A stretch of 43,244 nt of DNA from Thiobacillus sp. (GTDB taxonomy: Bacteria > Pseudomonadota > Gammaproteobacteria > Burkholderiales > Thiobacillaceae): positions 1-43,244 of the forward strand of contig JAUXVT010000069.1 of NCBI GenBank assembly GCA_030680405.1, in the 5' to 3' direction. Made by a program: the position numbers and the translations under genes. Below are positions 1 to 7,912 of the stretch, in pieces. Positions within the stretch are counted from its first letter, which is position 1. Every line of letters begins with the position of its first letter. The notes under the pieces are model-generated. The model had not been told where the DNA came from and ran no database searches. It saw only the letters and a program-made list of their open reading frames with translations.

Positions 1-263
1 GGCGCGCCTGATCCCGTTCTTCGACTACCCGCCGGAGATCAGGAAAGTGATTTACACGACCAACGCCATCGAATCGGTGAACATGAGCCTCAGGAAGCTG
101 ACCAAGAACCGGGGTGCATTCCCCAGCGACGAGGCACTGACTAAAACTGTTCTATCTGGCGCTACGCAACATCAGCCAGAAATGGACGATGCCGATTCGG
201 GATTGGAAAGCGGCACTCACCCGATTTACTATCCAGTTCGAGGAGCGTTTCCCTCAGATGTAA
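1..263 (+). pseudogene. IS256-family transposase, C-terminal fragment, frameshifted
   Basis: This is the carboxyl end of a mutator-type (IS256 family) DDE transposase whose 5' part lies outside the window. One frame reads through the family block TTNAIESVNMSLRK and on to DEALTK at about position 145. The next frame continues with LALRNISQKWTMPIRDWK and ends at the TAA at 261-263. The switch falls in the run of four A at 143-146, so one extra A explains it. The expected family order on both sides of the break shows a single ancestral gene. It cannot make a normal transposase. The frameshift could be real decay or a homopolymer sequencing error; raw reads would tell. Confidence 0.85.
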
Positions 264-300
264 CTGAAACCCCGTTTACACAAAAAATCGGACACACCCT
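264..300 (+). mobile_element. Probable right end of the IS256-type element
   Basis: Just after the transposase stop the sequence reads GTTTACACAAAAAATCGGAC and then ACACCC, which resembles the terminal inverted repeat of many IS256-family elements (GTTTACACAA...GGACA). The partner end is outside the window, so neither the inverted repeat nor a target duplication can be confirmed. Confidence 0.5.
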
Positions 301-462
301 ATGTCATCGACACGCCACGATGAGTCTGCCATGCGGGCATGGCGGTTCCAGCGTTTTTCGAACTCGTTGACAGCGCTACAGTTAAACGCATGTTCGTCGT
401 ACGTGCAACTTTCAGCCCGCACGCGCCGCCACACCCGGGTATGGTGGGCGGCGGGTCGAAGC

Positions 463-1089
463 TTATTGAGGCGGTGCCACCTTGCCGATGGGTGGGCAGT
501 TCGCCATACAGCGCACGGCCGCCACGTCGGGCCGGTCGTCCTTGATGAAGCCGTCCCGGTTTGGCATCTTCACTGCCGTCAGGGACTGGGCGTCCATCAC
601 CGCGTCGGTCGGGATCAGACCGTTGAGGCTCAGGATGTAGGCCGAGATTGCGTACACCTCATCGTTGGTCAGGGTTTGCGCCGCGCCCATGGGCATGGCG
701 CGGCGGATGTAGTCGAACAGGATCGGGGCGTACGGGTACATGCTGCCGGGCGTCAGGACCCGGCGGTTGGTGGTCATGGAGCCGATGCCGCCCACCATAG
801 GACCATACCAAGGACCTCCCTTGGCCTCGGCGCCGTGGCAGGAAGCGCACTTGGCGTCGAAGATAGTCTTGCCGTCCGCCACACTGCCTTTGCCCGGTGG
901 CATGCCCTTGCCGTCAGGGGTACGGATGTCGATATCCCAACTGGCCAACTCCGCCGCGCTGATGGGCTTGCCGTAGGCGACACCCGGCTTGGCCATCGTG
1001 GCCGACGACGAGTCCTGCTGCAGGGCGGCACAGCCGGCGACCGCCAGCACTGCTGCCACTCCCATAATCAGTTTATTAAGCGATATCAT
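463..1089 (-). CDS. soxD: SoxD-like c-type cytochrome, sulfane dehydrogenase subunit
   Basis: A 208-residue monoheme cytochrome c that should take electrons from the molybdenum subunit SoxC encoded just upstream, in the periplasm. One heme motif, CASCH, lies at residues 81-85. The block GGIGSMTTNRRVLTPGSM and a later MPMGAAQ supply the usual axial-Met region, and a Cys pair (CMANC) sits near the C-terminus. The N-terminus has a lipobox ending at Cys20 (LAVAGC), so the mature protein is probably a lipoprotein rather than freely soluble. Paracoccus SoxD is about twice as long with two heme domains; this one matches only the first. The start overlaps the soxC stop by 14 bases, indicating translational coupling. 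The alternative name, a SorB-like sulfite dehydrogenase cytochrome, is less likely given the SoxC partner. Confidence 0.82.
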   Translation of the reverse strand: MISLNKLIMGVAAVLAVAGCAALQQDSSSATMAKPGVAYGKPISAAELASWDIDIRTPDGKGMPPGKGSVADGKTIFDAKCASCHGAEAKGGPWYGPMVGGIGSMTTNRRVLTPGSMYPYAPILFDYIRRAMPMGAAQTLTNDEVYAISAYILSLNGLIPTDAVMDAQSLTAVKMPNRDGFIKDDRPDVAAVRCMANCPPIGKVAPPQ

Positions 1090-2431
1090 TTTTCACCTCC
1101 CCAGCTGCGTTGACCAACCATGGGAAAATCCCGTTGTGGTGTTGCACGAAGCCCACCAGCGCGCGCACCTTGGCGATCTCCTCTACCGTGGGCTGCACGT
1201 AGCCGGTGGAATCCACGGCGCGGCTGGCGATCTTGGCTGGACCACCGGTCCAGTTCCAGCGGAAGCGGAAGCGGGTGAGGCACTTGTCCAGCACCGGGCC
1301 CTCCAACTGGGCCTGCTGCCAAGTTCTGCCGCCGTCAGCAGTGACGTCCACTGCGGTGATCGTGCCACGGCCGGACCAGGCGAAACCCTCAATCTCGTAT
1401 AGGCCGGGACCCTTGAGCTTCTGGCCGCCAGACGGGTTGGTGATAACCGATTTGCACTCCATTTCCATGCTGAACTGGCGCCACTTGCCACCTGGCATCG
1501 GGTCGGTGTAGCGGGCAGTTTCGCTGCGTAAATGCCACGGTTGGTCCGATACCTTGATGCGGCGCAGCCATTTCACGCTTGTGTTGCCTTCCCAACCAGG
1601 CATGAACGCCCGCAGCGGGTAGCCCTGCTCGGGCCGCAGCATCTCGCCGCCCTGGGCGTATACCAGCAGTGCGTCGTTGAGGCATTTCTCGATCGGAATC
1701 GAGCGGGCGTGGGCGGAGCCGTCGGCACCTTCGAATAGCAGCCACTTGGCGCCCGGCTGCAGCCCAACCTCGTCCAGAATCCACGACAAAGGGATGCCGG
1801 TCCACTGGGTGCAGGACAGCAGGCCATGGCTCTGCTGTACGGTGGTCGACGCGGCCTTGGTCCAGTCGGTAAGGCCGTTGCCGGAGCACTCCATAAAATG
1901 GAACTTGGACACCGACGGGTAGCGCATCAGGTCGTCCATAGTAAATTGGAGAGGATTCTTTACCATGCCGTGAATCACCAGCCGGTGCTGGGCCGGGTCG
2001 ATGTCTGGGATGCCTGTGTGGTGGCGCTCGAAGAACAAGCCGTTGGGAGTGATAATTCCATGCTGATGCTGAAGCGGCGTCATGCTCCAATCGGCGAAGT
2101 TCTGGCGGTTGACGAGTACGTTGGAGCGCAGCCGGTTGACATGGGCCTCGAACTTGGACGGCATGCCGTACATGGTCTCCGGAATCGGTCGACCAAAGGC
2201 AGTGTTGGACTCGGGAATCGGGAGTGCCGCTTGAGCGACCGAAGCGCCGACCGTGCCGGAGGCCAGTGCGGTGCCGGCTATCGCCATACTCTTACGCAGG
2301 AAAGCACGCCGATCTTGGGACCGAGGCTCTATTTCAGATGGCAGGTCAGAGTGCTCCCTCTCTTGGGTGGTGGGAACGCTGTTGCTTGGCACGCTAGCAA
2401 ATTTGATGACGGAACGCCGCTTATGACTCAT
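1076..2431 (-). CDS. soxC: Sulfane dehydrogenase molybdenum subunit SoxC
   Basis: A 451-residue molybdopterin enzyme of the sulfite oxidase family. SoxCD oxidises the sulfane sulfur left on SoxYZ during thiosulfate oxidation in the periplasm. A twin-arginine signal (RRAFLRKS, residues 41-48, then a hydrophobic stretch) sits behind an unusual 40-residue leader. The molybdenum-ligand cysteine is Cys182 in MECSGNG. The family block RPEQGYPLRAFMPGWEGN and the C-terminal dimerisation domain (GFAWSGRGTITAVDV) are intact. A good ribosome site, GAGGAG, lies 7 bases before the ATG. The partner soxD follows with a 14-base overlap. No soxXYZAB genes are in the window, so thiosulfate oxidation as a whole cannot be judged here. 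Confidence 0.88.
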   Translation of the reverse strand: MSHKRRSVIKFASVPSNSVPTTQEREHSDLPSEIEPRSQDRRAFLRKSMAIAGTALASGTVGASVAQAALPIPESNTAFGRPIPETMYGMPSKFEAHVNRLRSNVLVNRQNFADWSMTPLQHQHGIITPNGLFFERHHTGIPDIDPAQHRLVIHGMVKNPLQFTMDDLMRYPSVSKFHFMECSGNGLTDWTKAASTTVQQSHGLLSCTQWTGIPLSWILDEVGLQPGAKWLLFEGADGSAHARSIPIEKCLNDALLVYAQGGEMLRPEQGYPLRAFMPGWEGNTSVKWLRRIKVSDQPWHLRSETARYTDPMPGGKWRQFSMEMECKSVITNPSGGQKLKGPGLYEIEGFAWSGRGTITAVDVTADGGRTWQQAQLEGPVLDKCLTRFRFRWNWTGGPAKIASRAVDSTGYVQPTVEEIAKVRALVGFVQHHNGIFPWLVNAAGEVKNDIA

Positions 2432-2651
2432 GTGAATCTCCTCGCCAATAAAAATAAATTTTTACCTTCACTGAAGCATCCAAATCTTATGTCTTTTGCT
2501 TCAAAACATTTGACTGTCGGACTTAAACATACTCTCAATAAATTGCGCAGGACTTCATACAAGGTGCTTTCGACAAGCAAAACATGTGCCGCCAACTCAA
2601 CCCTCAGTTATTATCGTGGAATGCTTGGGTAACTTCACCGTGTACCCCCAA

Positions 2652-2744
2652 TTAGTGCGACCCATTACTAGAGGTTTCGGGATGGTGAAGCACGTGGTAC
2701 TTGACGGGGATTAAGTCGCCGAATGCATCGTGCGGCAATACTTC
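2652..2744 (-). pseudogene. IS3-family OrfB transposase, last ~30 codons
   Basis: Reading the minus strand from 2744 gives EVLPHDAFGDLIPVKYHVL and then HHPETSSNGSH before a TAA. This matches the C-terminus of the larger IS3-family relic at 9405-9490 (EVLPHDSLGDLTPVKYRVL, RQPETSNN) at most positions. Only the tail remains; it joins abruptly to a uvrC-like stretch at about 2750. It shows that an IS3 element once sat here in the opposite orientation to the one at 8.9-9.5 kb. Confidence 0.7.
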
Positions 2745-2761
2745 CGCCCAGGCACGGCCCA

Positions 2762-2884
2762 GCCATTGCCTCGACCGCCATCGCGATCTGCCCCTTGCTG
2801 TCATCGATCAGCAGCAGGCTGGGCAGCATGCCGTTTTCCTCAGAGCCTTTGTGGTAGCGCCTGATCAGCGCGGCGTCCATCCCG
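2762..2884 (-). pseudogene. uvrC-like fragment embedded in IS3 relic
   Basis: About 40 codons read ALIRRYHKGSEENGMLPS then LLLIDDSKGQIAMAVEAMA. This resembles the excinuclease UvrC segment that runs RRY..., LPDLLLIDGGKGQ and a following helix; the usual GG of IDGGKGQ is DS here. There is no start codon of its own and no continuation on either side, so it is a scrap and not a gene. It is fused upstream to an IS3 OrfA fragment and downstream to the OrfB tail. The assignment rests on motif memory and needs a database comparison. Confidence 0.5.
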
Positions 2885-2897
2885 CCGTTTTCGATTT

Positions 2898-3020
2898 TCA
2901 CTGGTAGTTAGGCGGCATCCGAATGCCATGCCCGCGGCAGACGTCCTGGACCTGCCTACCGCCGTCTACCGACTCCAATGTCCCAATGATCTGACTTTCA
3001 CTAAACCTGCCCTTGCGCAT
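2898..3020 (-). pseudogene. IS3-family OrfA fragment
   Basis: From the ATG at 3020, behind an AGGAGG ribosome site, the minus strand encodes MRKGRFSESQIIGTLESV followed by VQDVCRGHGIRMPPNYQ. This is the N-terminal helix-turn-helix of an IS3-family OrfA (typically RFSEEQI, then LCRKHGIS and YYNWK). A TGA at 2898-2900 replaces the conserved Trp codon of the YQWK block, and a 1-base slip follows before GGMDA. About 41 codons remain, so it is non-functional. Confidence 0.65.
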
Positions 3021-3059
3021 CTCGGCCTCCTGGGCAACATGGTGCGCCCCAAGCCCTCC

Positions 3060-3390
3060 CATTATGCAGGGCCCGATTTTAAGAGAGGATTACAGTGGAC
3101 GTGTAATTAAAAAATTATGTTACAAAAATGGCACATTTTGTTACATCCGGTTACAAATATAGAACATGAAATCAAGTCCACACAAGCCCAATTGCAATTA
3201 CTGTGAGGGGCTCAATTTATGGAAATCGCCGCAATTAACCGCGGTTAAGTTACATGAATATCCAACAATAACAATTATTGTATTCTGGTAGTAATGAGCA
3301 CAATGTTTGCTTTAAAAAATTATGCTTAAGTAAATTTGGCAATTGTGGTGCGCGGTGAGATACAAGAAAAAATACTAGGTGGGAGGCTTA
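3060..3390 (+). promoter_or_regulatory. AT-rich control region of the ABC-OsmC-lipoyl cassette
   Basis: No gene is visible in these 330 bases. They are far richer in AT than both flanks. Four GTTACA boxes start at 3119, 3140, 3150 and 3249; the first three are spaced by 21 and 10 bases, i.e. on one face of the helix. A perfect 14-base palindrome, TTAACCGCGGTTAA, lies at 3235-3248, and a 6-bp inverted repeat (CAATAA/TTATTG) at 3266-3280. A sigma54-like promoter follows at 3337-3352. The density of repeats suggests control by at least one activator or repressor; no regulator gene is adjacent. Confidence 0.45.
3336..3352 (+). promoter_or_regulatory. Candidate sigma54 (-24/-12) promoter
   Basis: TTGGCA...GTGC has the GG at 3338-3339 and the GC at 3350-3351, separated by exactly 10 bases as sigma54 requires. 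By eye about 9 of 13 consensus positions of TTGGCACG-N4-TTGCA match. A start of transcription would fall near 3363, leaving a leader of about 28 bases before the ATG at 3391 with its GGGAGG ribosome site. Plausible, but seen by eye only. Confidence 0.35.
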
Positions 3391-4200
3391 ATGGAAGCAT
3401 CTTGGTGGAAAAATCGTAAATTTTGGCTCATGTGGGCCGGGTACACGGGCGCGGTCGTGCTTTGGTACGCCAGCGTCAAATGGTTGCCCATCGAATCGTT
3501 CAATCGGTTGCCGGATCCCTGGACGGTGGTGTGGGAATGGTTCAACCCTAATCCAGCTTTCGGGATCTCCATTTTTACCCCGAATTACTATGTCCATATT
3601 CTCTATAGCGTCTACCGAGCGACGTCAGCCTTTGCTCTCGCAGTTCTGCTCGGTGTTCCGCTTGGCATTCTCATGGGATGGAATCGGACCTTTAACGCTT
3701 ACGCATCCGCGTTGGTAGGATTCCTGCGTCCGGTACCTCCGTTGGCCTGGGTGCCGCTCGCCATTCTGATCTTTCCCGGCATCGAAATCGCCGTCATCTT
3801 TGTGACTTTCCTCGTTGCCTTCTTTGCGACCGTGATGAATACCTATGTGGGTGTGAAATCAATCGATCCCGATTATTTTCGCGCCGCCGCGTCGTTGGGT
3901 TCCAAACCTCGCGACGTGTTGCGCCATGTGATCATCCCCGGCGCCCTGCCGAACATCTTCACAGGGCTACAGATTGCGATGGGCGCAGCTTGGTTTTCGC
4001 TCGCAGCGGGGGAAATGATTGCCGCTCAGTATGGTCTTGGGTTCCTCATTTTCGAAGCCTACAACTTGATCCAATTCCCGACCATCGTGATCGGAATGGC
4101 AACCCTCGGTATTGCCGGTTTTATTAGCAGCGCAGGCATTCGCGTGATGGGGAACCGGCTCATGCGCTGGCGTGAACAAAGTTTCGGACTGAAGGGGTGA
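3391..4200 (+). CDS. NitT/TauT-type ABC transporter permease (1)
   Basis: A 269-residue inner-membrane permease of the SsuC/TauC/NrtB family, which import sulfonates, taurine, nitrate and similar small anions. It has about six hydrophobic segments and the family block LRPVPPLAWVPLAILIFPG. The cytoplasmic EAA loop (AAASLGSKPRDVLRHVIIPG) contacts the ATPase. The ATG at 3391 is chosen over a GTG at 3379 because GGGAGG at 3380-3385 fits it. It is the first gene of the cassette; the next gene starts 3 bases after its stop. Substrate cannot be read from the sequence. Confidence 0.85.
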   Translation: MEASWWKNRKFWLMWAGYTGAVVLWYASVKWLPIESFNRLPDPWTVVWEWFNPNPAFGISIFTPNYYVHILYSVYRATSAFALAVLLGVPLGILMGWNRTFNAYASALVGFLRPVPPLAWVPLAILIFPGIEIAVIFVTFLVAFFATVMNTYVGVKSIDPDYFRAAASLGSKPRDVLRHVIIPGALPNIFTGLQIAMGAAWFSLAAGEMIAAQYGLGFLIFEAYNLIQFPTIVIGMATLGIAGFISSAGIRVMGNRLMRWREQSFGLKG

Positions 4201-4202
4201 AC

Positions 4203-5096
4203 ATGACGGCGAAACTACACGTGTTATCGAGTGAAACGAACGGAGAGTCACAGGCGGCCATGGCGCCCAGGCCGAAGGAAGGACACCTTTCAATCGAGAA
4301 CGTGAGCAAAACCTATGACCCTGAGGGAGCGCGAGTTGTAGCCTTGCACAACTGCAGCGTTGAAATTGCGCCCGGTGACTTCCTGGCGATCGTGGGCCCG
4401 TCTGGTTGCGGCAAGAGCACGCTGATGAACATCATCGCAGGTTTTGACAACGTGACGGAGGGGCGGGTACTGCTGGACGGTCAACTATTGGCTACCCCAA
4501 CTTCACCGCCAAAGCCCGGTTCGGACCGCGTGGTCGTATTTCAGAACGGTGCCTTGTTTCCCTGGAAGACCGTATTGGAAAACGTCATGTATGGCCCCCT
4601 CGTCCAGCACAAGATGACACGCGCGGAGGCGGAGGAAAGAGCTATGGATCTCCTTGCCAAGTGTGGCGGACTGGACAAAGTCGCGGCATCTTATCCACCG
4701 CAGCTCTCGTCAGGGATGCAGCGTCGGGTTGAAATCGTACGTGCACTCATCAACGAGCCAAAAATCCTACTTCTGGACGAACCTTTTCGCGCAATGGATA
4801 CGGTCTCGAAGACAACCATGCACCAGCACCTACTCCAAATGTATCGTACTTGCCGCAAGACGATCGTCTTCATCACGCACGATCTCGAAGAGGCGATCTA
4901 CCTGGCGGACAAGGTCATTGTCATGACGTCCCGGCCCGGCACCATCAAATCAACAATTATCGTGAATTTGCCCAGACCGCGCACCCCGGAAATGATGTTG
5001 AGTACAGATTATCTGGCTCTCAAAGCCCAGGCGATCGCGAGCGTGCACGAAGAAGCCAAGAAGGCCTTCGAGCGGGGAGAGCGGGAACATGCTTAA
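4203..5096 (+). CDS. NitT/TauT-type ABC transporter ATPase (1)
   Basis: A 297-residue ABC ATPase energising the neighbouring permeases. Walker A (GPSGCGKST, 65-73), Q-loop (VFQNGALFPWKTV), a slightly altered signature (LSSGM, 168-172), Walker B (ILLLDEP, 188-194) and the H-loop histidine (FITHDLEEA, His226) are all present, so this half can hydrolyse ATP. The ATG at 4203 fits the AAGGGG site better than the GTG at 4197. A 25-residue polar N-terminal extension precedes the domain. It overlaps a possible upstream start of the next permease by 8 bases, though that gene's better start lies 10 bases further on. Confidence 0.85.
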   Translation: MTAKLHVLSSETNGESQAAMAPRPKEGHLSIENVSKTYDPEGARVVALHNCSVEIAPGDFLAIVGPSGCGKSTLMNIIAGFDNVTEGRVLLDGQLLATPTSPPKPGSDRVVVFQNGALFPWKTVLENVMYGPLVQHKMTRAEAEERAMDLLAKCGGLDKVAASYPPQLSSGMQRRVEIVRALINEPKILLLDEPFRAMDTVSKTTMHQHLLQMYRTCRKTIVFITHDLEEAIYLADKVIVMTSRPGTIKSTIIVNLPRPRTPEMMLSTDYLALKAQAIASVHEEAKKAFERGEREHA

Positions 5097-5106
5097 GGAG
5101 GGGGCG

Positions 5107-5925
5107 ATGAAAGCAGTTGAGGCAAGTGTAAATAACTCTGTCGTGGACCCTTTGAAATGGCACAGGCGACTGCCTAAGCTCAACTGGCGGGGCGGTTTCG
5201 CTGTGGGCGCCTTCTTAATCGCCTGGCATTTTCTGGTGCTGCTAAAGGCCCCGGGCTTTAAAGAGATCTCCTCCCCTGTCGAAGTTCTGCAAACCTTCAT
5301 CAATCAGTATCTCGGCAACCCGAATTACTGGAATTCATGGGTGGCAAGCTTCAAGCGCGTTATCTACGGCTTTGTGCTGGCGCAAGTGCTTGGCATTCCG
5401 TTGGGGCTGCTTCTTGGCACCCGGGATACTTTCCATAAACTAGTGTACCCAGTAATCGAGATCCTACGGCCGATACCGCCGCTGGCATGGGTGCCGATTT
5501 CCATTCTTTTCTGGCCGACCACGGAGCTGAGCATCATTTTTATCACGTTCATCGGTGCGTTTTTCATCATCGTGATCAATGTGCACGACGCCGTTCGGAA
5601 CATTAAAAAGGAGCATTACTGGCTTGCGCTATCGCTAGGGGCAAGCAGCGGCCAGGTGTTTCGCCGCATCATGGTGCCCTCCGTAATTCCATCCATCGCC
5701 GTGGGCATGACGCTTGGTATTGCTGTTACCTGGAATGTCGTGATTGCCGCCGAAATGATCGCGAGCGACAGCGGACTCGGCCGCCTGACGTGGGAGGGCT
5801 ATGTGAGCCATACGGTGCCGGTAGTTATCATCGGCATGATCAGCATCGGGCTGGCCGGTTACCTTTCGACGATCGTGGTCGACTATGCGGAAAAGAAAAT
5901 GATGCCATGGCGCACTACTCGTTAA
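5107..5925 (+). CDS. NitT/TauT-type ABC transporter permease (2)
   Basis: A 272-residue permease paralogous to the one at 3391; both share the block RPIPPLAWVP (RPVPPLAWVP in the first) and an EAA loop (LALSLGASSGQVFRRIMVP). Two different permeases and two different ATPases in one operon point to a heterodimeric importer instead of the usual homodimer. The ATG at 5107 is preferred over that at 5089 because AAGGAGGGGG lies just before it. About six membrane segments are visible. Confidence 0.83.
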   Translation: MKAVEASVNNSVVDPLKWHRRLPKLNWRGGFAVGAFLIAWHFLVLLKAPGFKEISSPVEVLQTFINQYLGNPNYWNSWVASFKRVIYGFVLAQVLGIPLGLLLGTRDTFHKLVYPVIEILRPIPPLAWVPISILFWPTTELSIIFITFIGAFFIIVINVHDAVRNIKKEHYWLALSLGASSGQVFRRIMVPSVIPSIAVGMTLGIAVTWNVVIAAEMIASDSGLGRLTWEGYVSHTVPVVIIGMISIGLAGYLSTIVVDYAEKKMMPWRTTR

Positions 5926-5938
5926 GGAGACGACAAGG

Positions 5939-6736
5939 ATGAATGCGGCGACGCTAAGCGGAGAGCTGGTGGTAAGCGGGCTACGGAAGTGGTATCACCG
6001 CAGGGATCAAGCGCCTGTGCATGTGCTCGAAGATTGCTCGTTCCGAATCGAACCGGGAAAGCTTACCGTTGTAATGGGAACTTCGGGCTGCGGTAAGTCG
6101 ACCCTGGCTTATATTTTGTCCGGTTACATCAAGCCCGACGAGGGTCAGGTCCAGATGGATGGCCAGCCAGTCCAAGGGCCGGGGCCGGACCGCATTATGG
6201 TGTTTCAGGAAACTGCATTATGGCCATGGATGACAGTGACTGAGAATATTGTTTTTGGGCCGCTTGCCAGGAAGAGCGTGAGTCGCAAGGAAGTGACGCA
6301 GAAGGCGCTAGAGCTACTCCGAAAGTTCGGTTTGTCCGAATTCAAGGACAAGTATCCTGGGCAACTCTCGGGCGGCATGAAGCGTCGTGCGGAACTGGCG
6401 CAGGCGCTAATCAATAGCCCAAAGGTTATGGTGTTGGATGAGCCTTTCCGGGGGCTGGATGTCATGACCAGGGAGCTGATGCAGGAATACTACATCAAGC
6501 TGTTTGAAGAAACGCGGCTGACAACAGTGTTCATCACTTCTGAGCTCGAGGAAGCGATTTTTCTGGCTGACCGCATATTAATCATGGGGAATGCGCCCAG
6601 TAGGATAGTTAGTAGCCTGGAAGTCGACCTGCCGCGCCCGAGGACCTTCGATGTGTTGGCGAGCGAGCGTTATCTTGAGATCAAGAAGGAGGCATTAGAG
6701 GTGCTCTTTAGCGAAAGTATGCAACAAGCCGATTAG
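5939..6736 (+). CDS. NitT/TauT-type ABC transporter ATPase (2), H-loop degenerate
   Basis: A 265-residue ABC ATPase with Walker A (GTSGCGKST, 47-55), Q-loop (VFQETALWPWMTV), canonical signature (LSGGM, 143-147) and Walker B (VMVLDEP). The H-loop, FITH in the partner ATPase, is FITS here: Ser201 replaces the switch histidine. In ABC pairs such asymmetry usually means one hydrolytic and one mainly structural site. The start is 13 bases after the previous stop with an AAGGAG site. It ends 71 bases before the binding-protein gene. Confidence 0.83.
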   Translation: MNAATLSGELVVSGLRKWYHRRDQAPVHVLEDCSFRIEPGKLTVVMGTSGCGKSTLAYILSGYIKPDEGQVQMDGQPVQGPGPDRIMVFQETALWPWMTVTENIVFGPLARKSVSRKEVTQKALELLRKFGLSEFKDKYPGQLSGGMKRRAELAQALINSPKVMVLDEPFRGLDVMTRELMQEYYIKLFEETRLTTVFITSELEEAIFLADRILIMGNAPSRIVSSLEVDLPRPRTFDVLASERYLEIKKEALEVLFSESMQQAD

Positions 6737-6807
6737 CATCGAAATACCGTTTGACCGCGAAACGGAGCGCGCGGCTTAGTTCGCTTCACCATGAGGAGAG
6801 AACAACC

Positions 6808-7902
6808 ATGAAATCTGGATGGAAATTAATATTTGGCAGTTTACTCACCTGCACGCTCATCGGCGGGTCGGCGACAGCGGGAGCAGCGGAAGCGGTAAAC
6901 ATTACCTACGGCTACCATCCCTACTGGGTTGGAGGCTGGACCGGCGTGATCATCAAAGCCAAGAATCTCTGGCAGAAACACTTGCCCCCGGGAAGTGTAG
7001 TTCGCTTCGAGCCGCACCTGACCGGGCCTCCCATGGTCAATGCATTGATCGCGAATAAGATGCAAATTGGGACTATGGGCGATATGCCCTCCTTGGTAGC
7101 GACGACCAAATTCAAGATGGCCGACATCCGGCTTGTTTCGGTACCGATGTACAGCAACGGTCAAGTCTGTAACAAGCTTCTTGTGCGTAAGGATGCACCG
7201 CAATTCAAGGACCACAATGAAGCGATGAAATGGATGTCCGGTCGCTCTTTTGCCGTTCACAAGGGCACGTGTACGAATCGGTTCGCGGAGTCGCTAATAG
7301 ATCAAGGCGTTTTCAAGCCCTCTGAGGTGTTAAGCATGCCGATCGAGGTGATCGCCAGTAATTTTGAGGCTGGAAAACTTGATGCGGCGGCGATGTGGGA
7401 ACCCCATGCCCGAAGACAGGTTGAGCAAGGTAACGCGCGGTACGTGGCAACGGGGGCGCCCTGGAAAGAGGCGGACGCGGACTTCACGCTCATGCGCCAG
7501 GATTTCATCGAGAAGAATCCCGAGGCAGCAGCAGGCTGGATAAAGGCTGAGATCGAAGCAATCCAATTCATGGCTAAGTATCCAAAAGAAACGGCAGAGA
7601 TCCTCGCGAAAGAGTTGACAGGGTATCCTGTGAAAACCGCATGGGCGGCGCTCTATGAAGCGAATCCAGCGAAAATCGGTGGCGATCCTGTGAATTATGT
7701 CGGCAAGATGGTCTTTGACCAGGATGTGATTAACCTAATGAAGAAAGGGTATGCATTCTTGTACAAGCTAAAGGTGACGGATACGCCAGACATGCCGGCG
7801 ACCCCCATCAACGATGCGCCGCTTAAACAGGCGTTAAAGGAAATGTCGCTTGCGGCGCCGATCGCCGTAATCCGCGGAATGCCGAGATCCGCGTTCAAAT
7901 AA
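6808..7902 (+). CDS. Periplasmic substrate-binding protein, NitT/TauT family
   Basis: A 364-residue binding protein. The Sec signal peptide covers about the first 26 residues (hydrophobic core FGSLLTCTLIGG, cleavage near TAGA/AEA). The mature start NITYGYHPYWVGGWTG and the block IGTMGDMPSLVATT are typical of SsuA/TauA/NrtA proteins, with D at GDMP near the ligand site. Mature cysteines occur in VCNKLLV and GTCTNRF, unusual for this family and possibly a disulfide. The ATG at 6808, with GAGGAGAG before it, is chosen over an in-frame start at 6751 that would break the signal peptide. Ligand unknown; the sulfur-rich context favours an organosulfur compound. Confidence 0.83.
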   Translation: MKSGWKLIFGSLLTCTLIGGSATAGAAEAVNITYGYHPYWVGGWTGVIIKAKNLWQKHLPPGSVVRFEPHLTGPPMVNALIANKMQIGTMGDMPSLVATTKFKMADIRLVSVPMYSNGQVCNKLLVRKDAPQFKDHNEAMKWMSGRSFAVHKGTCTNRFAESLIDQGVFKPSEVLSMPIEVIASNFEAGKLDAAAMWEPHARRQVEQGNARYVATGAPWKEADADFTLMRQDFIEKNPEAAAGWIKAEIEAIQFMAKYPKETAEILAKELTGYPVKTAWAALYEANPAKIGGDPVNYVGKMVFDQDVINLMKKGYAFLYKLKVTDTPDMPATPINDAPLKQALKEMSLAAPIAVIRGMPRSAFK

Positions 7903-7912
7903 TATGTGCATA

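Noticed and set aside
423..455. Terminator hairpin after soxD (CGCCGCC...GGCGGCG)
   Set aside because: A GC-rich inverted repeat is present, but with a mismatch and no T run on the minus strand side; not strong enough to list.
463..2431. SorAB sulfite dehydrogenase instead of SoxCD
   Set aside because: The molybdenum subunit has the long SoxC pattern (RPEQGYP, PGWEGN, KWLRR) and a SoxD-type cytochrome follows.
3126..3145. Second sigma54-like site at TGGCACATTTTGTTAC
   Set aside because: TGGCAC matches the -24 half well, but there is no GC at the required distance for -12.
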